64,000 nucleotides of DNA from Triatoma infestans. Lineage: Eukaryota > Arthropoda > Insecta > Hemiptera > Reduviidae. The notes beneath the pieces were generated by a model that was given only the letters and a program-made list of their open reading frames with translations, made no database searches and was not told where the DNA came from. The stretch spans positions 62,001 through 126,000 of the forward strand of contig JAAEAF010002320.1 of NCBI GenBank assembly GCA_011037195.1, in the 5' to 3' direction. This document shows, in pieces, positions 33,339-46,139 of this stretch (within the stretch, counting starts at the first letter, position 1; each line of letters opens with the position of its first letter). The translations under genes and the position numbers were made by a program.

Positions 33339-34239
33339 TAAGAGAGGTGAGGAATTTTCTAGAAAATGTTAAGGAGTGAGGCCCCGCCCAGAAGCTTGGG
33401 CAGACCTCGCATGCCATGCAAAAATATGCACACTAAATTATAATTTTATCACGAATATCACGGAATTTCAAAAGGGTTCCATCATTTGACACATATTTTT
33501 GTAGACAATTATAGGAGGAGTGTGGAGTTTTCTGATTTATATTCTACAGCATAAAATAAAATTATGTCGCACAAACTGGGTCAATCGTATACTTAAACAG
33601 AGAAACTAAATGGTACGTTTAGATCTGTTACAACTTTTCTATATTTCCCTGTACATTTTAAAAACGGTGCACTATAGCTGATTTTTGGTTTTCTCTCGAC
33701 CCCCAACCAAGAGGGTAGTTACCTGCTTTTGAAGTGGGTTTAAAATGATATATAAAAAGGATGGGTGCGTTAGTCCACATTCCAATACATTTTCAGGCAA
33801 TTTAATACACCATTTATTGTAACCATGGGAACAGATTCTAAACATGGCTAAATGAAAGATTGTAACAAAAGAGAAAGTTATATTGAACAATTATGAGAAG
33901 TGGATTCACCGCGAATCGGCAACTTCCCGGTGGTCATTGGGCCGAGCCCTTGTAGAAAATAAACGAGAAGTTTGTTGAGAATGTTCAGGGATGGCCAAAA
34001 GCGCCAGGGTGGCGGAACCCCCCTAGTATATATAATTAAATATATAATTGTATATTAATTGTATAATTAATATAATATATAATATACGTCTTTCTTTTTT
34101 TTTAATGATTAGTCCTCAAGTGTGAGGATTCCTCTAACCATAAGTTTATGAAATATTTACTGAATCATAAAAATAAAATAACATTTAAAATCTATGTAAC
34201 ATACAAATCTAATTAAATATATATATGTGTGTGTACATA
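33339..34239. other. No gene recognised; promoter-like spot
   Basis: Neither flank continues gypsy integrase, so gypsy was already broken when the foldback inserted. A TATATAAAAAGG box lies at 33750-33761, and two GC-rich patches (33378-33412, 33930-34020) sit in AT-rich DNA. 'ttgagaatgtt' occurs at 33329-33339 and 33975-33985. Possibly a decayed element; origin unknown. Confidence 0.3.
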
Positions 34240-35210
34240 TAATTAAAAATAATTGGGAGATTTTTGCTGGAAGATTTTGACTTCTATCACACTAGCATTA
34301 CAAGAGTTGCGTGGAGGATGATTGTCTTTCCTACCAATCCGACACCCTACTTATTCAATACATGTCCACTGTCCCGAAACAAGCTTTGTCTTTCTATCAA
34401 TCCAGTCGTTTCCTACTCTTTTCTTCTGTAAAGTTTGGATTACACCTCTTTTCCGTCCAAATATTCTCTTTCCTTCGGATTCAGCACATTCGTATTCAAC
34501 TTTCTCTTTCTTCTGCACAGTTTAGACTGTAACTCTTTCCTGCAAGAAGCCTTACCTTTCATTCCAATTCCGCCCACATTTCTTCAACACCTCCCTTTAC
34601 TTCTCTTCAGGTTCAGCATAGTTTTCTGTTCCGCACTGTCTTTTCATATCTTCTAGTCCTTCTCCTGATCAACTCGCTTCTATTTCAATCTTGGTCTTCC
34701 ACTAACCGTTCTGCTATATGGAATCTCTTACGGTATGACCGGTTTTATACGCACCATAAGGCTTGGTTTTTATTTTGTCATATTATTTTTGATAAACTAT
34801 AACGAAACCCTTTTTTATATAATGTCGGACGAGAATGTGTTTTTCTGATAAAATAAAAACTAAAACAGCAACATTTCACTCCTTAAAATGCAATTTCAAT
34901 TAATTATTATAGAATTTGTTTATCTCAAAACACAATAAGTTTAAGAGATAATATAAAAAAAAAATTTAACACAATTGAAATCACAATATTAAAATGTTCC
35001 ATTACCTGAATGAACCGATCTATCCTGGTAACTTGTACATCTATAGGCTAAGGCATAGTCTCGATAGTTTGTTTCAATGATTGTCAAAAGTAGGTCAAAA
35101 AAATAGTCGATGACTGTATCACCTGCAATTAAAGACTATTGGTTAAACTTAGCATATAAAAACACGTACATTTATATTGTGAAAATATTCACAAATTATT
35201 ATAATTAATA
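34240..35210 (+). repeat. Duplication L, first arm, part 2
   Basis: Collinear with 57165-58795. Landmarks: 'tgggagatttttg', 'tgtctttcctaccaat', 'aacgtt/aactctt' pyrimidine-rich stretch, 'cctgatcaac', 'ttgataaact', 'agagataat' and 'ttcacaaattattataat'. Open frames in the C/T-rich part are not conserved between copies, so non-coding. Confidence 0.78.
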
Positions 35211-35419
35211 TATATATATATATATACAGCGCATTTCATTTATTTAAAAATTTAGTGGGAAACACTCACACGGATTCTCAACTTTTCTTATTTACTTTGT
35301 ATACAACAATGAAAGTTATTAAAAAAATATAATCCTGTTTATAAAGCGGACTACCACATCTTTAAACGTAAATTTTGTTTATGTGTGGATGTGTGTGTGT
35401 GTGTGTGTGTGTATGTGAG

Positions 35420-35945
35420 GCAGCTGTTCAACTGGCCAGGAACGGGGCGAATACTCCTTTCTGTGATCCAGAGTCTGTCCTGTGGATATCAGTGGAGCGG
35501 TGCGTGTAGCCATTGGAGAATGGCTCCGAAGCAAGCAGGAGTCGCTTTGGGGTGCAAGCCCAGGGCAATGCGCAGTAAAGGAATGATGCCAAAATTAGGT
35601 ATTGAAGGACCAAATCTTAATCTAGGTAAGCCCAGTTCTCTCTAGACTCGGTAGATTCAGGAATCATCTGTACAAGTTGGGGCTAATAAGCTCGTGCAGC
35701 GACCTTATGCAGACTGTGTCAGGAGGAGGAGGAGAAGGAAAATGCCCACCGCCTGTTATTTGGTTGCCTAGCAATAATCAAATTGCGATACGAAACCTTT
35801 GATACATTGCGACCTGGGGAGATATTAACCAGAAAGATCCTTAAACACCTTAGGAGGGGAGAGGTCACTTACTAGAATATCGGAGATGGCACAATAAGCC
35901 TATGTTGGCTGCGCTGCCGTGGTATAGCCCACTCGAAGAAATAAT
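35420..35945 (+). pseudogene. LOA/R1-like ORF2 C terminus
   Basis: Frame-broken remnant: TPFCDPESVLWISVERCV, then AIGEWLRSKQESLW, FRNHLYKLGLISSCSDL and the finger CRLCQEEEE...H...C (about 35708-35755), ending in about 45 more codons. Finger and word order match 12940-13508 and 47085-47560. It would be the C-terminal nucleic-acid-binding end of a LINE ORF2. It lies within duplication L and is absent from the other arm, so it is a later insertion. No TSD found. Confidence 0.78.
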
Positions 35946-36799
35946 ATAAAATCTAAATCAAAAATGTGTATTTGAAAGTAAAAATGTTATTTTATTTTAT
36001 TAGAAAATATTTATTAAAATGAAAAATAATAAGAGTGAATTGAAAAAAAATTTAATGCAATACAGTTTACAGAAAAAATGCATATGTTTTGTCAAAAATA
36101 ATATTTTGATTGTAATGCTTTTCGAATAAAAAAAATTACTTTTCTTATTGCATGTTTATTTTTCGGCTTTAAGGGGCACATATATATATATATATACAAT
36201 GCGGAAAGTTTTCCTACTCGCGTGCAAGCTACATACCGTCGACCATGTGAAAAACAGGGTTTTTACAAATTTAATCCGCATACTTTAAGTGACTGGCCTT
36301 GTGCTTTCTAAAATGTGGATAGTTTCCAAGTTTGAGGTTACATAGAGGAACAAGATAATTGATACAATTACCTACTAATTTTTCCTTAAATCTACATCGT
36401 ATTCAGGACTTAATTTTAATCTTGTTAACAACAGTTATTTAATTAGTAAAATTAGTTTATTAAAAATAATTTTTCATTCTGGATATGATTTAATTAGTTT
36501 AAATTGTAAACTTTTGAAATCTGCGGCAGATCATAATTGTTCAAATTATAACATATGGAAAAAGAACGTTTTCATTTTACTTCTTGTTGCCCAATTTTGT
36601 AAATTTGGAATCCGTTGTTTAAATAAATCTCGCCTAACAACACAAGAATTTTTCAATTATTTAAATGATAGATATACTATTGATGTCCTGAATATAGAGA
36701 GATATACTATGTGCCGAATTGTATTCATTAAAAGTATTGCATTACATATTGATGTTATGTTAAGGTAGTTCTAGATTGAGTAGGTAAGATTCAATTGAA

Positions 36800-37080
36800 A
36801 GTGCTTAACGGGAAAACCGTTTTGTTGAAGTGATTTCTTAGCGTTCTTTGTTTCATTTCTCTCAGAATCCTCTTAAACGGCTTTAATGATTTTCTTTATA
36901 CGTTAGTACTATCGCGGGAAGAAGAAGTACAAATTATAAGTTTAAAGAATTTTTTTCAGTTCTAAGTATAAGTACGTAAGTTGCAGTAAGTAGACTAGTA
37001 GGCAATGTATATGTATGTGAATTGCAGCAAGAGATAATCTTGTGAGGGTTTCCCATCAGATTTTTTCTTTTATTCTTTTG
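36800..37080 (+). repeat. R-module repeat
   Basis: Carries 'ggctttaatgattttcttta', 'attgcagcaagagataat' and 'gggtttcccatcagatttttt', matching 26090-26140 and 56160-56220 in order. Confidence 0.55.
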
Positions 37081-37284
37081 ATTTACTTCAGTAAAAGTCT
37101 ACTGTTTCGTTAAATTTACTTACCCTCTAGGGAGTTATGCCTACAACTTAAACGAATTGTCCCGTATGGAATTGGCGAGATAACACTGCTACAAGTTGTA
37201 GTATAAGGCTTTTTGTTCCCGCTATGAAACAATAATTTGTGTATTTAATGCCAAATAGAAAATATACTTATACATTATGGAAAT

Positions 37285-38590
37285 ATATATAGATATAATC
37301 TTTTCAAGAATCAAAACAAATTTTGATATTGCTTCTGTTTATTGTAATAATTTAGAGTTTAGAGAACTTTGCAATAATAATAAGACTTAATCATAATAAA
37401 TAACTCTTAAACGTCTAACACGCTCATCTAAGTTAAAGACCTACGCCTGTAGCAATTTCGTTAATTTTCTAATTTCTAATCCCCTTCTGGGAGACAGTTT
37501 ATAATTTTGGGACCAACGAAAGGGAGAAAGTTGCTTATTTTTTCCAACCTATCAAAGAAAATACGATCTCAGACAAAAAGAATGCCTCAGTAAATAGTTT
37601 TCCCTCCTTCTGGAACATTCTAAAACCAAATCTTATGAGATCGGACATCTCCACCATCCGAACTAAGTTTCACTCTTTCAAATTTTAATAATGTACAACT
37701 AAAGCCTGAGCCTGGAATGGAGTGATTCAGTTACCTTTGATCTCCGGACGTAAATAAGTCCGCTTCTATCTATTCCGGTTTTTACTGAGAACATACCACA
37801 TAATTCTTACAAATGGCATTCAATTCAACCATCAGTTAACTACTGTTTTTCAAGAAGCAGGAAACCTCTTCAAAAAATGGAAATTTTTATTAAATAGCGT
37901 TATGATAAACAGTGATATGATCAATATCCTCCTATCTATAGATCAGTTTCTGGACTGGTCAGGCAAGAATTTATCGGAGTAATAATCTACTTTTTAAAGC
38001 GTTCCTATCAAGCTACAACCATGAAATAATAATTTCGATTTATAACAATACCCAATGTAATAACATCTTGTAGTAGGATAGCCAGTATTTAACTATCTGG
38101 CTATTTAATAATCTGCCAAAGCTCTTCAATACAATTAATTTACTAGACAACTCAAGTAACTTAATTGATTTAGTAGTAACTAAGGAAGAACATAATCTAG
38201 AAATTTATAACAGTCCTAAAACCGTTAATATTGAATTTAGAAATTGTTCTCCTCGTAATAACAGTTATGCTGTTATTTATTTTATGATAAACAAATATTT
38301 AGTTATACTGTTTAATAAAATGGAATAACTAATAAAACAGCATATGATATATTATAAGAAGTTCAAATTTGCCATTTCTGTTTTACTGTTCTTCCAGTAT
38401 GTAACAATTGCCATTATAAAACTATTTCTTCGGGTTTTTATATATGCTCAAGAGGAAGAAATGAAACTATGATTCAGTTAGAACACTATTAGACAATACA
38501 TAGATTACTTAGAAGACTAGCATACAGCAGATTCTATTCAACAAAACATCATGCTCCCTAAATCACGCCAAAATTCTAATAATAATTTAC
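37285..38590 (+). repeat. Duplication L, first arm, part 3
   Basis: Collinear with 58805-60178. Landmarks: 'caaaacaaattttga', 'cagacaaaaagaatgcc', 'aaccaaatcttatg', 'ggagtgattcagttaccttt' plus 'gatctcc', 'aaccatcagtt', 'aagttcaaatttgccatttc', 'attctattcaacaaaacatc' and 'attctaataataattta'. No conserved frame. Confidence 0.8.
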
Positions 38591-39744
38591 AAATTATCCA
38601 AAGCCTGTTGTCTAATGTATCATTAATAATTGATTCCAATAATATATTTATAGGAAGTGCGATAATATTAATTTGTAAAGTGCATAGTGAAGCTAAGTAA
38701 TTTTACAAAAGTAAATTGTTTTCAAAGTAAATATTAATTCGATATCAATTTTTTCATTTAGTTTTAAGAGAAAAATAATTACTTGATTGTGTAGTCTCCG
38801 ATTGCTTCAAGATTTATGTTGTTATTCTCTACGTTAGTTTTATATTCTCGACAGACAGCGTCATAAGCATTTGTTGCATCCTTCATGTGAGTTACATACC
38901 AAGAGCCCGTGAAAAACTAAGTTAAAGAAAAAGAAATTGTAAGTACAATCAAATCAGTTAGGATTGCTGCATTTAATTTGGTTCTTCTTCACAGCTTGCA
39001 TTTTACTGGATTTTCCACTAGAGCTGTGAGAAAGGGACGTTATTTTCACAACTTCTTATGCATCTTACTAGCAAGTGAGGTTTAATGAAGGTGAATAATT
39101 CATCATCTTAAACAACTGAATTATTATCGCGCTATGAGACATGTAGATACCGTGAGTGCTATGACGTAGTTAGACTCAAACTGTGTCTTCAAATTACCGG
39201 TTATACAACTTTAAATCTGGTAGTGAATATCTATTTTTGTCCTGTATTATGATTAAATAATATTATTTACTCACATTTTAGAATTGAACGAATACTGGAC
39301 ATTTTAGGGTCAATTCACCCCTTGTTCTAAAATAAAATCAACCTGATGGTAAACAATATGTAAAAGATTAGATTCATTTCAATAACTGACTTACATTATT
39401 CAATATGATTTTGAAAGGATGTTTATTCACTTTTTCTTACCTTGACAATATAGCAACATAATCATAACCCAGATCTTATATCTGGTCATCAACTTTCATT
39501 TATAACTCAGAAATGAAGTAGTTGGTGTAGTGCTCATGTACACCAGACTTTTGAAATAGCTTAATATATCTTACCCTGGTATATAATCTTCTGCGTCCTC
39601 TAATAAGGCCGCTTCTCTGGCATATTTATCTACCATTTCGTCATAATATAGACCTACATGTCCAGGTACCGTCAGAAGCATTATTTTCTAAGTTTTGCCT
39701 ATTACCTAATATAATATATTAGGTAATATTAGGACACACTCCTT
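38591..39744. other. No gene recognised
   Basis: AT-rich. No shared repeat or coding signal seen. Confidence 0.35.
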
Positions 39745-40256
39745 ATGTTTTCATTCCATCTAAGTGGAGAAAAGTTATTCAGGAAACAACCAAAAAAATT
39801 TACTGTTGTCGAAATGAGGTCTGAGGATTTTTTCAATTTTAGTTCATTTAAGGGGATATGTGCTAATGTTAAACAGGATAGAAACAAAAAAAACATCGCA
39901 TGGAGGAATGTAAAATGGATTAAAGTAGACCAGGAGCATCCTTTTATAATGCAATTCAAACATAACCTTTCTGATTTGGTAGACCTTAATGAAGCTGATT
40001 GGTCTGCAAAAACCTAGCCCAATTCTTGATACTCTGTATACAAGTCCACCAAAAATTAAGTATTTAAAATGGAAGAACTTGCAGGATTTGCTTCCATTCA
40101 TTCCACCAGTGTATCACAATTTTTATACATCATTACATCATGAAGATCCATCCACTAATCAAAAATTCAAAGCAACACGGGAGGGGAGAAAATGAAGACC
40201 ATGAAACACAAGATGAGGAAGGAAGATTTATTTTAGAGAGTGATTATGAAGACTAA
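39745..40256 (+). pseudogene. Unrecognised coding remnant, two frameshifts
   Basis: Three successive frames read as one protein tail: a basic part with FKGICANVKQDRNKKNIAWR and FIMQFKHNL...VDLNEADW, then, after a shift near 40005, KIKYLKWKNLQDLLPFIPP with VYHNFYTSL, then, after a shift near 40190, an acidic tail ending ILESDYED and a stop at 40254-40256. A polyadenylation-type AATAAA follows near 40297. The 'LLPFIPP..H..FY' pattern looks like the C terminus of insect transposon-derived proteins, but I cannot name the family. Upstream sequence is not recognised. It may be a processed pseudogene or a transposon end. Confidence 0.5.
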
Positions 40257-40299
40257 TTTTTGTAATATTTTTGTTTTTTACTTTACGTTTTGTGTAATA

Positions 40300-42229
40300 A
40301 AAGTTCCTAATTATATAAATGTTTAAATAAATAATTCTGATTTTTAGCAAAGAACTTTTGAATTTTTCTCTCAAGACCTTTCCATGTTAGACTGGTATGT
40401 GTCAGAAAAATCCAGTGAAAAATCTCACACAAAGTAAAACGTTCAGAAAATGTTCAACGAATATAATTTCGAATACTTAATGAATGGAAATAGGCAGGTA
40501 TTTTAATATCTAGGGGAATATTTTTTTTTTTTTAATATAAGTTTAACTTTAGGCTCAATTATCTCATTTTGATTGAAAACTCACTTGTACCACTTTTCCA
40601 CTCACTCCCTCATATAGTTCAGAGTTAATGGTAGTTGATTCTAGGAATCTAGAGCAATCTTCGAGTCTAAACATATTAAATGATATGGACGCCGATCATT
40701 GTAATGTTAACTATGGCTTTATAGATAGCATTAACCACTGACGTAAATATGGTAGATATGTCATTAAAAGGTTGCCATGAGGTATATTATCTTCCCTACA
40801 ATTTCTAAATTTTCGATCCATTTTGTAGTTCAAGTACTTATTATTTATTAATTATATTATATAATCTGTAATCATTACAATATAATGATATAATCGGGGA
40901 TGAAGTTGTTTTTATTGTATTTATAGAGGGTATAATCGATTTATGGAGAAATTTCTTTCCAAATTTCAACTTAATTATATAATAACGTTTTAAATCCTAT
41001 TTTAATAGCTCCCTTACTTTCCTTCGCTGTATTTTCCTTTAGTTTTGCCTTTTTATTTTGTTAATCATCTTTAAATAGATACCAAATCAATCACAACTTT
41101 TGAAGTCATTAGATATAGATACACAAATTAATCAACATCTCTTTCTTATAATTTGAACTAACCCAAAATCCCGCGTGTTACTAATTGGCAAGTTATTAAA
41201 GTAAAAATGTGCAACATAATTGCTACCAAGAAACTTATTTTGTTAATGTTCACTGATATCTTTCACAATGGAAACCAAATATATGCAAGCTGCGAATTCA
41301 CACCCAGCCTTTGCTTACCATGATTTTAGAACATGGTAATCAGTTTCAATGTAATTGTATTTTCGTTATTTCAATTGTATTCCCGCTGAAGTCAACAATT
41401 AAATTTAATTATTTATATTAGAATTAGTTTTGTTTAAATTGGTATGGCATACATACGTTGTTTGTTTGAAATTCCCGCCCTATAGATCGTAGACCAGACG
41501 GCAGCTGGCATCCGGTCGTTTGAGCATCTGTATACGTTAGGATTCCAGCAAATATCACTGTAATGATCCTGTAATAGAGTTTAATATGTACATTATGTAT
41601 GCATAATTTAAATATATATATATTTGTTTATAATTTATATATACATATGCTGCTATAAGTTTTGTTACTTCTATTGGTTTACATTATTATGTTTAACTAA
41701 TTTATCATTAGAAATCAGTGATAAGTTTTCAATTTTAATATAATATTATGGGTAGTTAAAAGACGAAGCAGTGTATTAATAACAAGGTATAAGCAAGTAT
41801 AAATTTTGGTCAAGTTTTCCATAAAAGAAAACTTGCGTAAAGGGACTGAGCGAAAGAAAAACATTTTGTTAACCAGGCAGGTAAATGAATATTAGCGTTA
41901 GTTATTTTTTTCAAATAAACTATTCCTTATGATAATGATCAGTCAAACTTAATTTGAAGAATCCTCCTATTTGGTTGTGGGAGAGGCAATGAAGGAGATT
42001 ACCTTAGGATGAGATGTAAGGAAGATTGGGTGAGAACCTTTCGGGGAAATCACATTGGGATCGAAGATAAGATCTGGCCGGTGAACCATTTTCTACTCTC
42101 TATAATTGACGAGGGGATTTGAGAGGGATTATGAGGTTAGCATCTGTAGTTTGGCGGAGAATTCCTTTAAAAAACTAATGAGGTGGATAACGGCATTATT
42201 TGCAGCTAGACGGAAGGAAACTGACCTGA
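40300..42229. other. No gene recognised
   Basis: AT-rich, no conserved frame. Sequence becomes less AT-rich after about 41980, which probably marks the start of the LOA-like remnant below. Confidence 0.35.
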
Positions 42230-42660
42230 CAGGAGCAGGAGCATTGTTGCAAGAATAGAACTGGACATGATGTGTGGCCACTGTCTTCCAGTCCGAGATC
42301 ATTGATATCTTTGAATGGGGAGTGGCAGGGAGAAATTAAAGAGATATGGATATTTTCTGATAATCAGGCCGCAGTGAGGGCTTTAAGCAAGCCGTGAAGG
42401 AGTTCGAAATTGGCGGGCTAATGTAGAAGACGGCTTATATCTAACTCTGCTTTTTTACTTTTCTGGGTTCCCGGAGATCGAGAATAGAAGGCGGATATAG
42501 GAGGTGGGAGGGATCACCTCACCTTTTTGTGGCCCAGAGCCAGGCCTTGCGTCACTAAGCGATTCTGCGACCTTCAGATTAGACTTTGGGAAACGAGAGT
42601 TTTGAAGAATCATTGGAAGGGCAGGCAGGGGTGCCCCCAAGCCAAAAGATTCATCAAAGG
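42230..42660 (+). pseudogene. LOA/R1-like RNase H remnant
   Basis: Carries GAGALLQ, ATVFQSEI, IWIFSDNQAAVRAL, FWVPGDRE and later W.GRQGCPQAKRFIKG, in several frames with stops. These are RNase H blocks of LOA/R1-like LINEs (compare YSDSQAALRAI and VWVPGHSG at 47552-47974). Badly decayed. The remnant ends near 42660, where different sequence begins. Confidence 0.7.
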
Positions 42661-42880
42661 GATTATGCAAGGGGTAGTTGACAGAGCGGTACAGCACATA
42701 ACGGAATCAATCCAACAAGCTGTTCGCAAATCAACTCGACTATACAAACAAACAATATTTGACAATGACAAACTTTACATTCCTCCGCACCGAAAAACGA
42801 AATGCACGAAGAAGTTACAGCAAACTAGATATCTATCCTATAAGAGGAAGTACCAAGCACTTAACTTTAAATTGAATTGA
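42660..42880 (+). pseudogene. Possible jockey-type linker region
   Basis: The frame 42527-42880 continues here with VQHITESIQQAVRKST...IPPHRKTKCTKKL...RYLSYKRKYQ, resembling the stretch between endonuclease and RT in jockey ORF2. No catalytic residues are included, so the call is tentative; it would make this locus a composite of two LINE fragments. Confidence 0.4.
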
Positions 42881-43679
42881 AGCATTATCTTAATATAAAA
42901 ATTAGAAAACACCATAAATTCAGTTACAAAATTGAAAGTAATCATCTCAATCGAGTGGAACACAATTCCGGCTCCTTTAACTAAAAAACTGGTAGAGTCG
43001 ATGTCAAAGAGGCTGATGGCTGTTGAGAGAAGGCAACCTTTGTAAAAACTAATATATTTTCTAATAATTTTTATTTTTGATTTTCAATAATTTTCCATAA
43101 AATTTATATATGTAGATAAACAGCTGTTCACTTCTGAGTTGTGATTATATGTCATAATATGTTTTTAATAAATTTATTTTTTTTAAAGGTAATGCATTTT
43201 TTTATCGATAGATTGAATTTTACAATATTAATCTAGTCATAATAAAAACTAGTTTGCACACACAACTTTAGTGAAGCAGCTGTAAGAATATATTGAGTGG
43301 TGTCTAATTTTGTGTGTCACCGAACAAACCAGCAATTGAATAGAATGGAAAAACTTTTGGGATTAAAGTACATCTTAGGGAGGAAATAGACTAGCCACTT
43401 CTTCTAGTGATCTTTTCACGAACACACCTGCACTGATACCCTCTGTACGGGTAGTTGGTGTATGCAACTACTAGGGTATAGCTAACTCACAGATAGGCAT
43501 AATGCACTATTCGGGAGACTACATTCTGTGTACAGATACTAAAGAGCTTTTCCATTCGCAAAGGATTTGGTTTTATCCAACTACATCTTTAAAAAAGACT
43601 AAGTATTCGTCTTTAAAAATTTACCGACAGCCAATAAGTTGGGTTTTATAATATGTACTAAGTGGAATAATATAAGTTG

Positions 43680-43815
43680 TAAAGTTTATTACTTACGTCT
43701 TCATGTTGTTAAAGTGAAGTTTACTTTCACTAAATTTCATTCTAGAGTACAGCAATTTATACTGTAGCCCCTTCCACCGTTCAATCATTCTTAGTTTGCA
43801 CAGCTTGTAGTATGG
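43680..43815 (+). repeat. Dispersed repeat V (copy 2)
   Basis: Direct repeat of 15750-15890: 'ttattacttacgtcttcat', 'cactaaatttcattct', 'tttgcacagcttgta'. Confidence 0.65.
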
Positions 43816-44454
43816 AATTGCTTACAATACAGAGCCCTATCTAGCACACGTTATGCGCGGGGACCTCTTGGCAATTGATTATATTAAACTACTTTTTGCA
43901 TTATACTAATTTCATATAATAGTAATATTATTTTTCTTCAATGACATCAATATTTTATAATAATTATTATTGATGAATGTAAATTATACAGGGTAAACAT
44001 GGCGGACACCAGTTCGAACTACTACCCTCCATTAAAGAAATGTAACTTTTAAAACCTTTTTTCTTGGCACATTGTAATTTATTAATAGGGTATAGTGGGC
44101 AATTATGGTTAACAATCAGAGTAAGTAGTAAATCATAATTTAATGTAATAAATTTATAAACATGCTAAAATGATTTGCGAATAACGCATTCAGTGCAGCA
44201 TGTCTGCATTCGCGGCAAACCAGTTATCAATGTCGGCGGATATCTGCTATTGCTGACATTGAATTTACCAGCCAGTAGGGGTAATTCTAGTAATAGTGAG
44301 GGCCACTATTATACAGTTGGGTTCTTGACTTAACAAAAAATATTTCTGAATTCGCCGGTTACAAATAGCACCATTAGTCAGAGGTAATTGTAATTAAAGG
44401 AGTTGGTCAGAATAATTACTACATGGCTATTTTCCAATTAAATAAATTATTTTA

Positions 44455-44960
44455 ACGTATAAAACCTAATTTCTGGCATTTTATCCCTCATAACATGCAT
44501 CTTTACCGTGATAGATATGAGAAGGAGAGAATTAGAGAGATAAATTTAGGAATGAGAAGAAATAAACTGGTTGCACTAAACAATGTATGTGATTAAATAG
44601 AAGTATATAAACTGCAGGGACGTTTCGCTGTTAAAAACATTAGAGAATAAGGAGCAAGAGAGAGACAAACTGGTTGAGTATTAGAAAGTAGTAGAATGAT
44701 GTTTGCTCACTGGTGTCGATAACCGTTCTAAAACTCCGTTCTATAGAGCCAGCTCGCCTTCTTTTATATGGAATTCTCTTTCTCTGACCTAGATTGGAAG
44801 CAACTATTGATTCGGATCCCATTGTAATGGGATACGATGTTGTTGACGTGTTTCGGATTTTCATCTACCGTCAGAGTAAATAAAGTTCACCTATTAAATT
44901 CTTGTAAAAATTTACTTCAACTTAATATTTTAGTCACGTATTACACTTGTTAAATTAACA
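44455..44960. mobile_element. Degraded PLE foldback arm
   Basis: 'ggcattttatccctcataac' plus 'atgcat' near 44475, a hammerhead-like motif (44842-44876) and 'cacttgttaaattaacaa' near 44945 follow the order of 32990-33165, with about 320 bp inserted between. Only one arm is visible and no TSD was found. Confidence 0.45.
44842..44876 (-). ncRNA. Hammerhead-like motif, decayed
   Basis: Minus strand: CUGACGG (last core base changed), stem II GAU/AUC with A-rich loop, GAAA, then CACGUC. The core A9 change and the lost stem I argue against activity. Confidence 0.4.
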
Positions 44961-45109
44961 ACTGACTACCATAGGGTGAGCAAGTCTATGCTATGCGTAA
45001 ATATTATATTTGAGATATGCCAAAAATGCAGATGTCTATGATCGCAGATATTTTATATTAATAGAATTAAGTGCTCCGGACTGGCCGATGTCTAACTTCG
45101 GAGTTGAAT

Positions 45110-45800
45110 TGAATATTTATTCAAGAATATGTAGTTTCAAGTTACATAACTTATACGCTCTCACATAGTGCTAAACAGCACACTTTACTTAATTACAAAA
45201 CTTAAAGAACAATAAAGTAAAAATAAAATTAAAAAAAAACCCTGACACAATGCAAAAAATAATAATATACTTTATTAAAGTAGAATATGCTTAAATCACT
45301 TGTGTTTTATACTTTTTATAATTTAAATTGTAAATGCTATACTTGCCCGTAATATCGATGTGACTTATATCGCTAAGAACATACATATTGGGAAACTTAT
45401 TCGTTAACAATTAAGTATTACCCCATATTGGGACCGCATAAGACAGAATTCATCTAATGTACAGCAAATAAATAAGATTCTTAGTTTCTAAATTTAATTA
45501 GGAATTTTTATTAATAACCGGAACGATGTTGCAGAGTGCACCAAGAGCTTTGTCGCACTATCTGATGTCATGATAAGAAAAGGTTAATTTAGAATAAATG
45601 AACCCCCAGTAATGGACAGAGCTAGTCCATTGTATAGAATAGCGTCACCCTGGTAATAGTAGTAGGCCTTCGTTTAGCGAACAATATTGGCTGTGTTTTA
45701 TTATTGTTTATTTTAATTTTCCATTTATTACAGAATTTATGGCATTCAATACGTGCTAATTACAGGTGCCTAATTATGGTATCCAGTCTATACGAGGATA
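45110..45800 (-). pseudogene. Degraded jockey-like LINE
   Basis: On the minus strand the order and words ('tttcca', 'gaccggaacg', the 'aattttccatttattacaga' counterpart of 'aattttccacctatcacaat' at 10924, and 'cggccttcgttta' near 45665) follow the jockey element at 10160-11525. No frame is left. It probably represents the RT thumb and 3' end. Confidence 0.5.
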
Positions 45801-46027
45801 CTCTACACTAATCGAAGTAAACATAATGTTTGAAAGTATTATAATTTAATGTAAACCGTAGATAAAAGACAAGTCATGCCTGATTCACTTAGGACTTTTT
45901 CTTCTTTTATAATAAAATTAATCCTGGCTAAAACGTATTTCAAAAAAAAAAAATGGCAATCGTACAAAACATTCCAAACAAAATAAGCCGCACACACCTT
46001 ATCTCTATTGGAAAGAACCTTAGATTC

Positions 46028-46130
46028 CTTCATATCTGAGATATGCAGATGCTATAGTTTCGGTTGCAAAATCTCCAAATCAATTAGGAAACAAGACGAA
46101 GAAAAAATCAAGGAGAAAGATATCAGATAT
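46028..46130 (+). pseudogene. Reverse transcriptase scrap
   Basis: Reads LRYADAIVSVAKSPNQLGN, a LINE RT catalytic box with the second Asp changed to Ala (YADA for YADD). Short and isolated, so only a fragment call; RTE-like by eye. Confidence 0.4.
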
Positions 46131-46139
46131 CTATCAGCC

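Noticed and set aside
33324..34000. Heat-shock elements and a stress-gene promoter
   Set aside because: A few GAA/TTC pairs and a TATA box are present, but no gene follows and the spacing is not that of a regular array.
34311..34656. Overlapping Ser/Phe-rich frames
   Set aside because: The C/T-rich block is duplicated at 57245-57710, but the frames are not conserved between copies.
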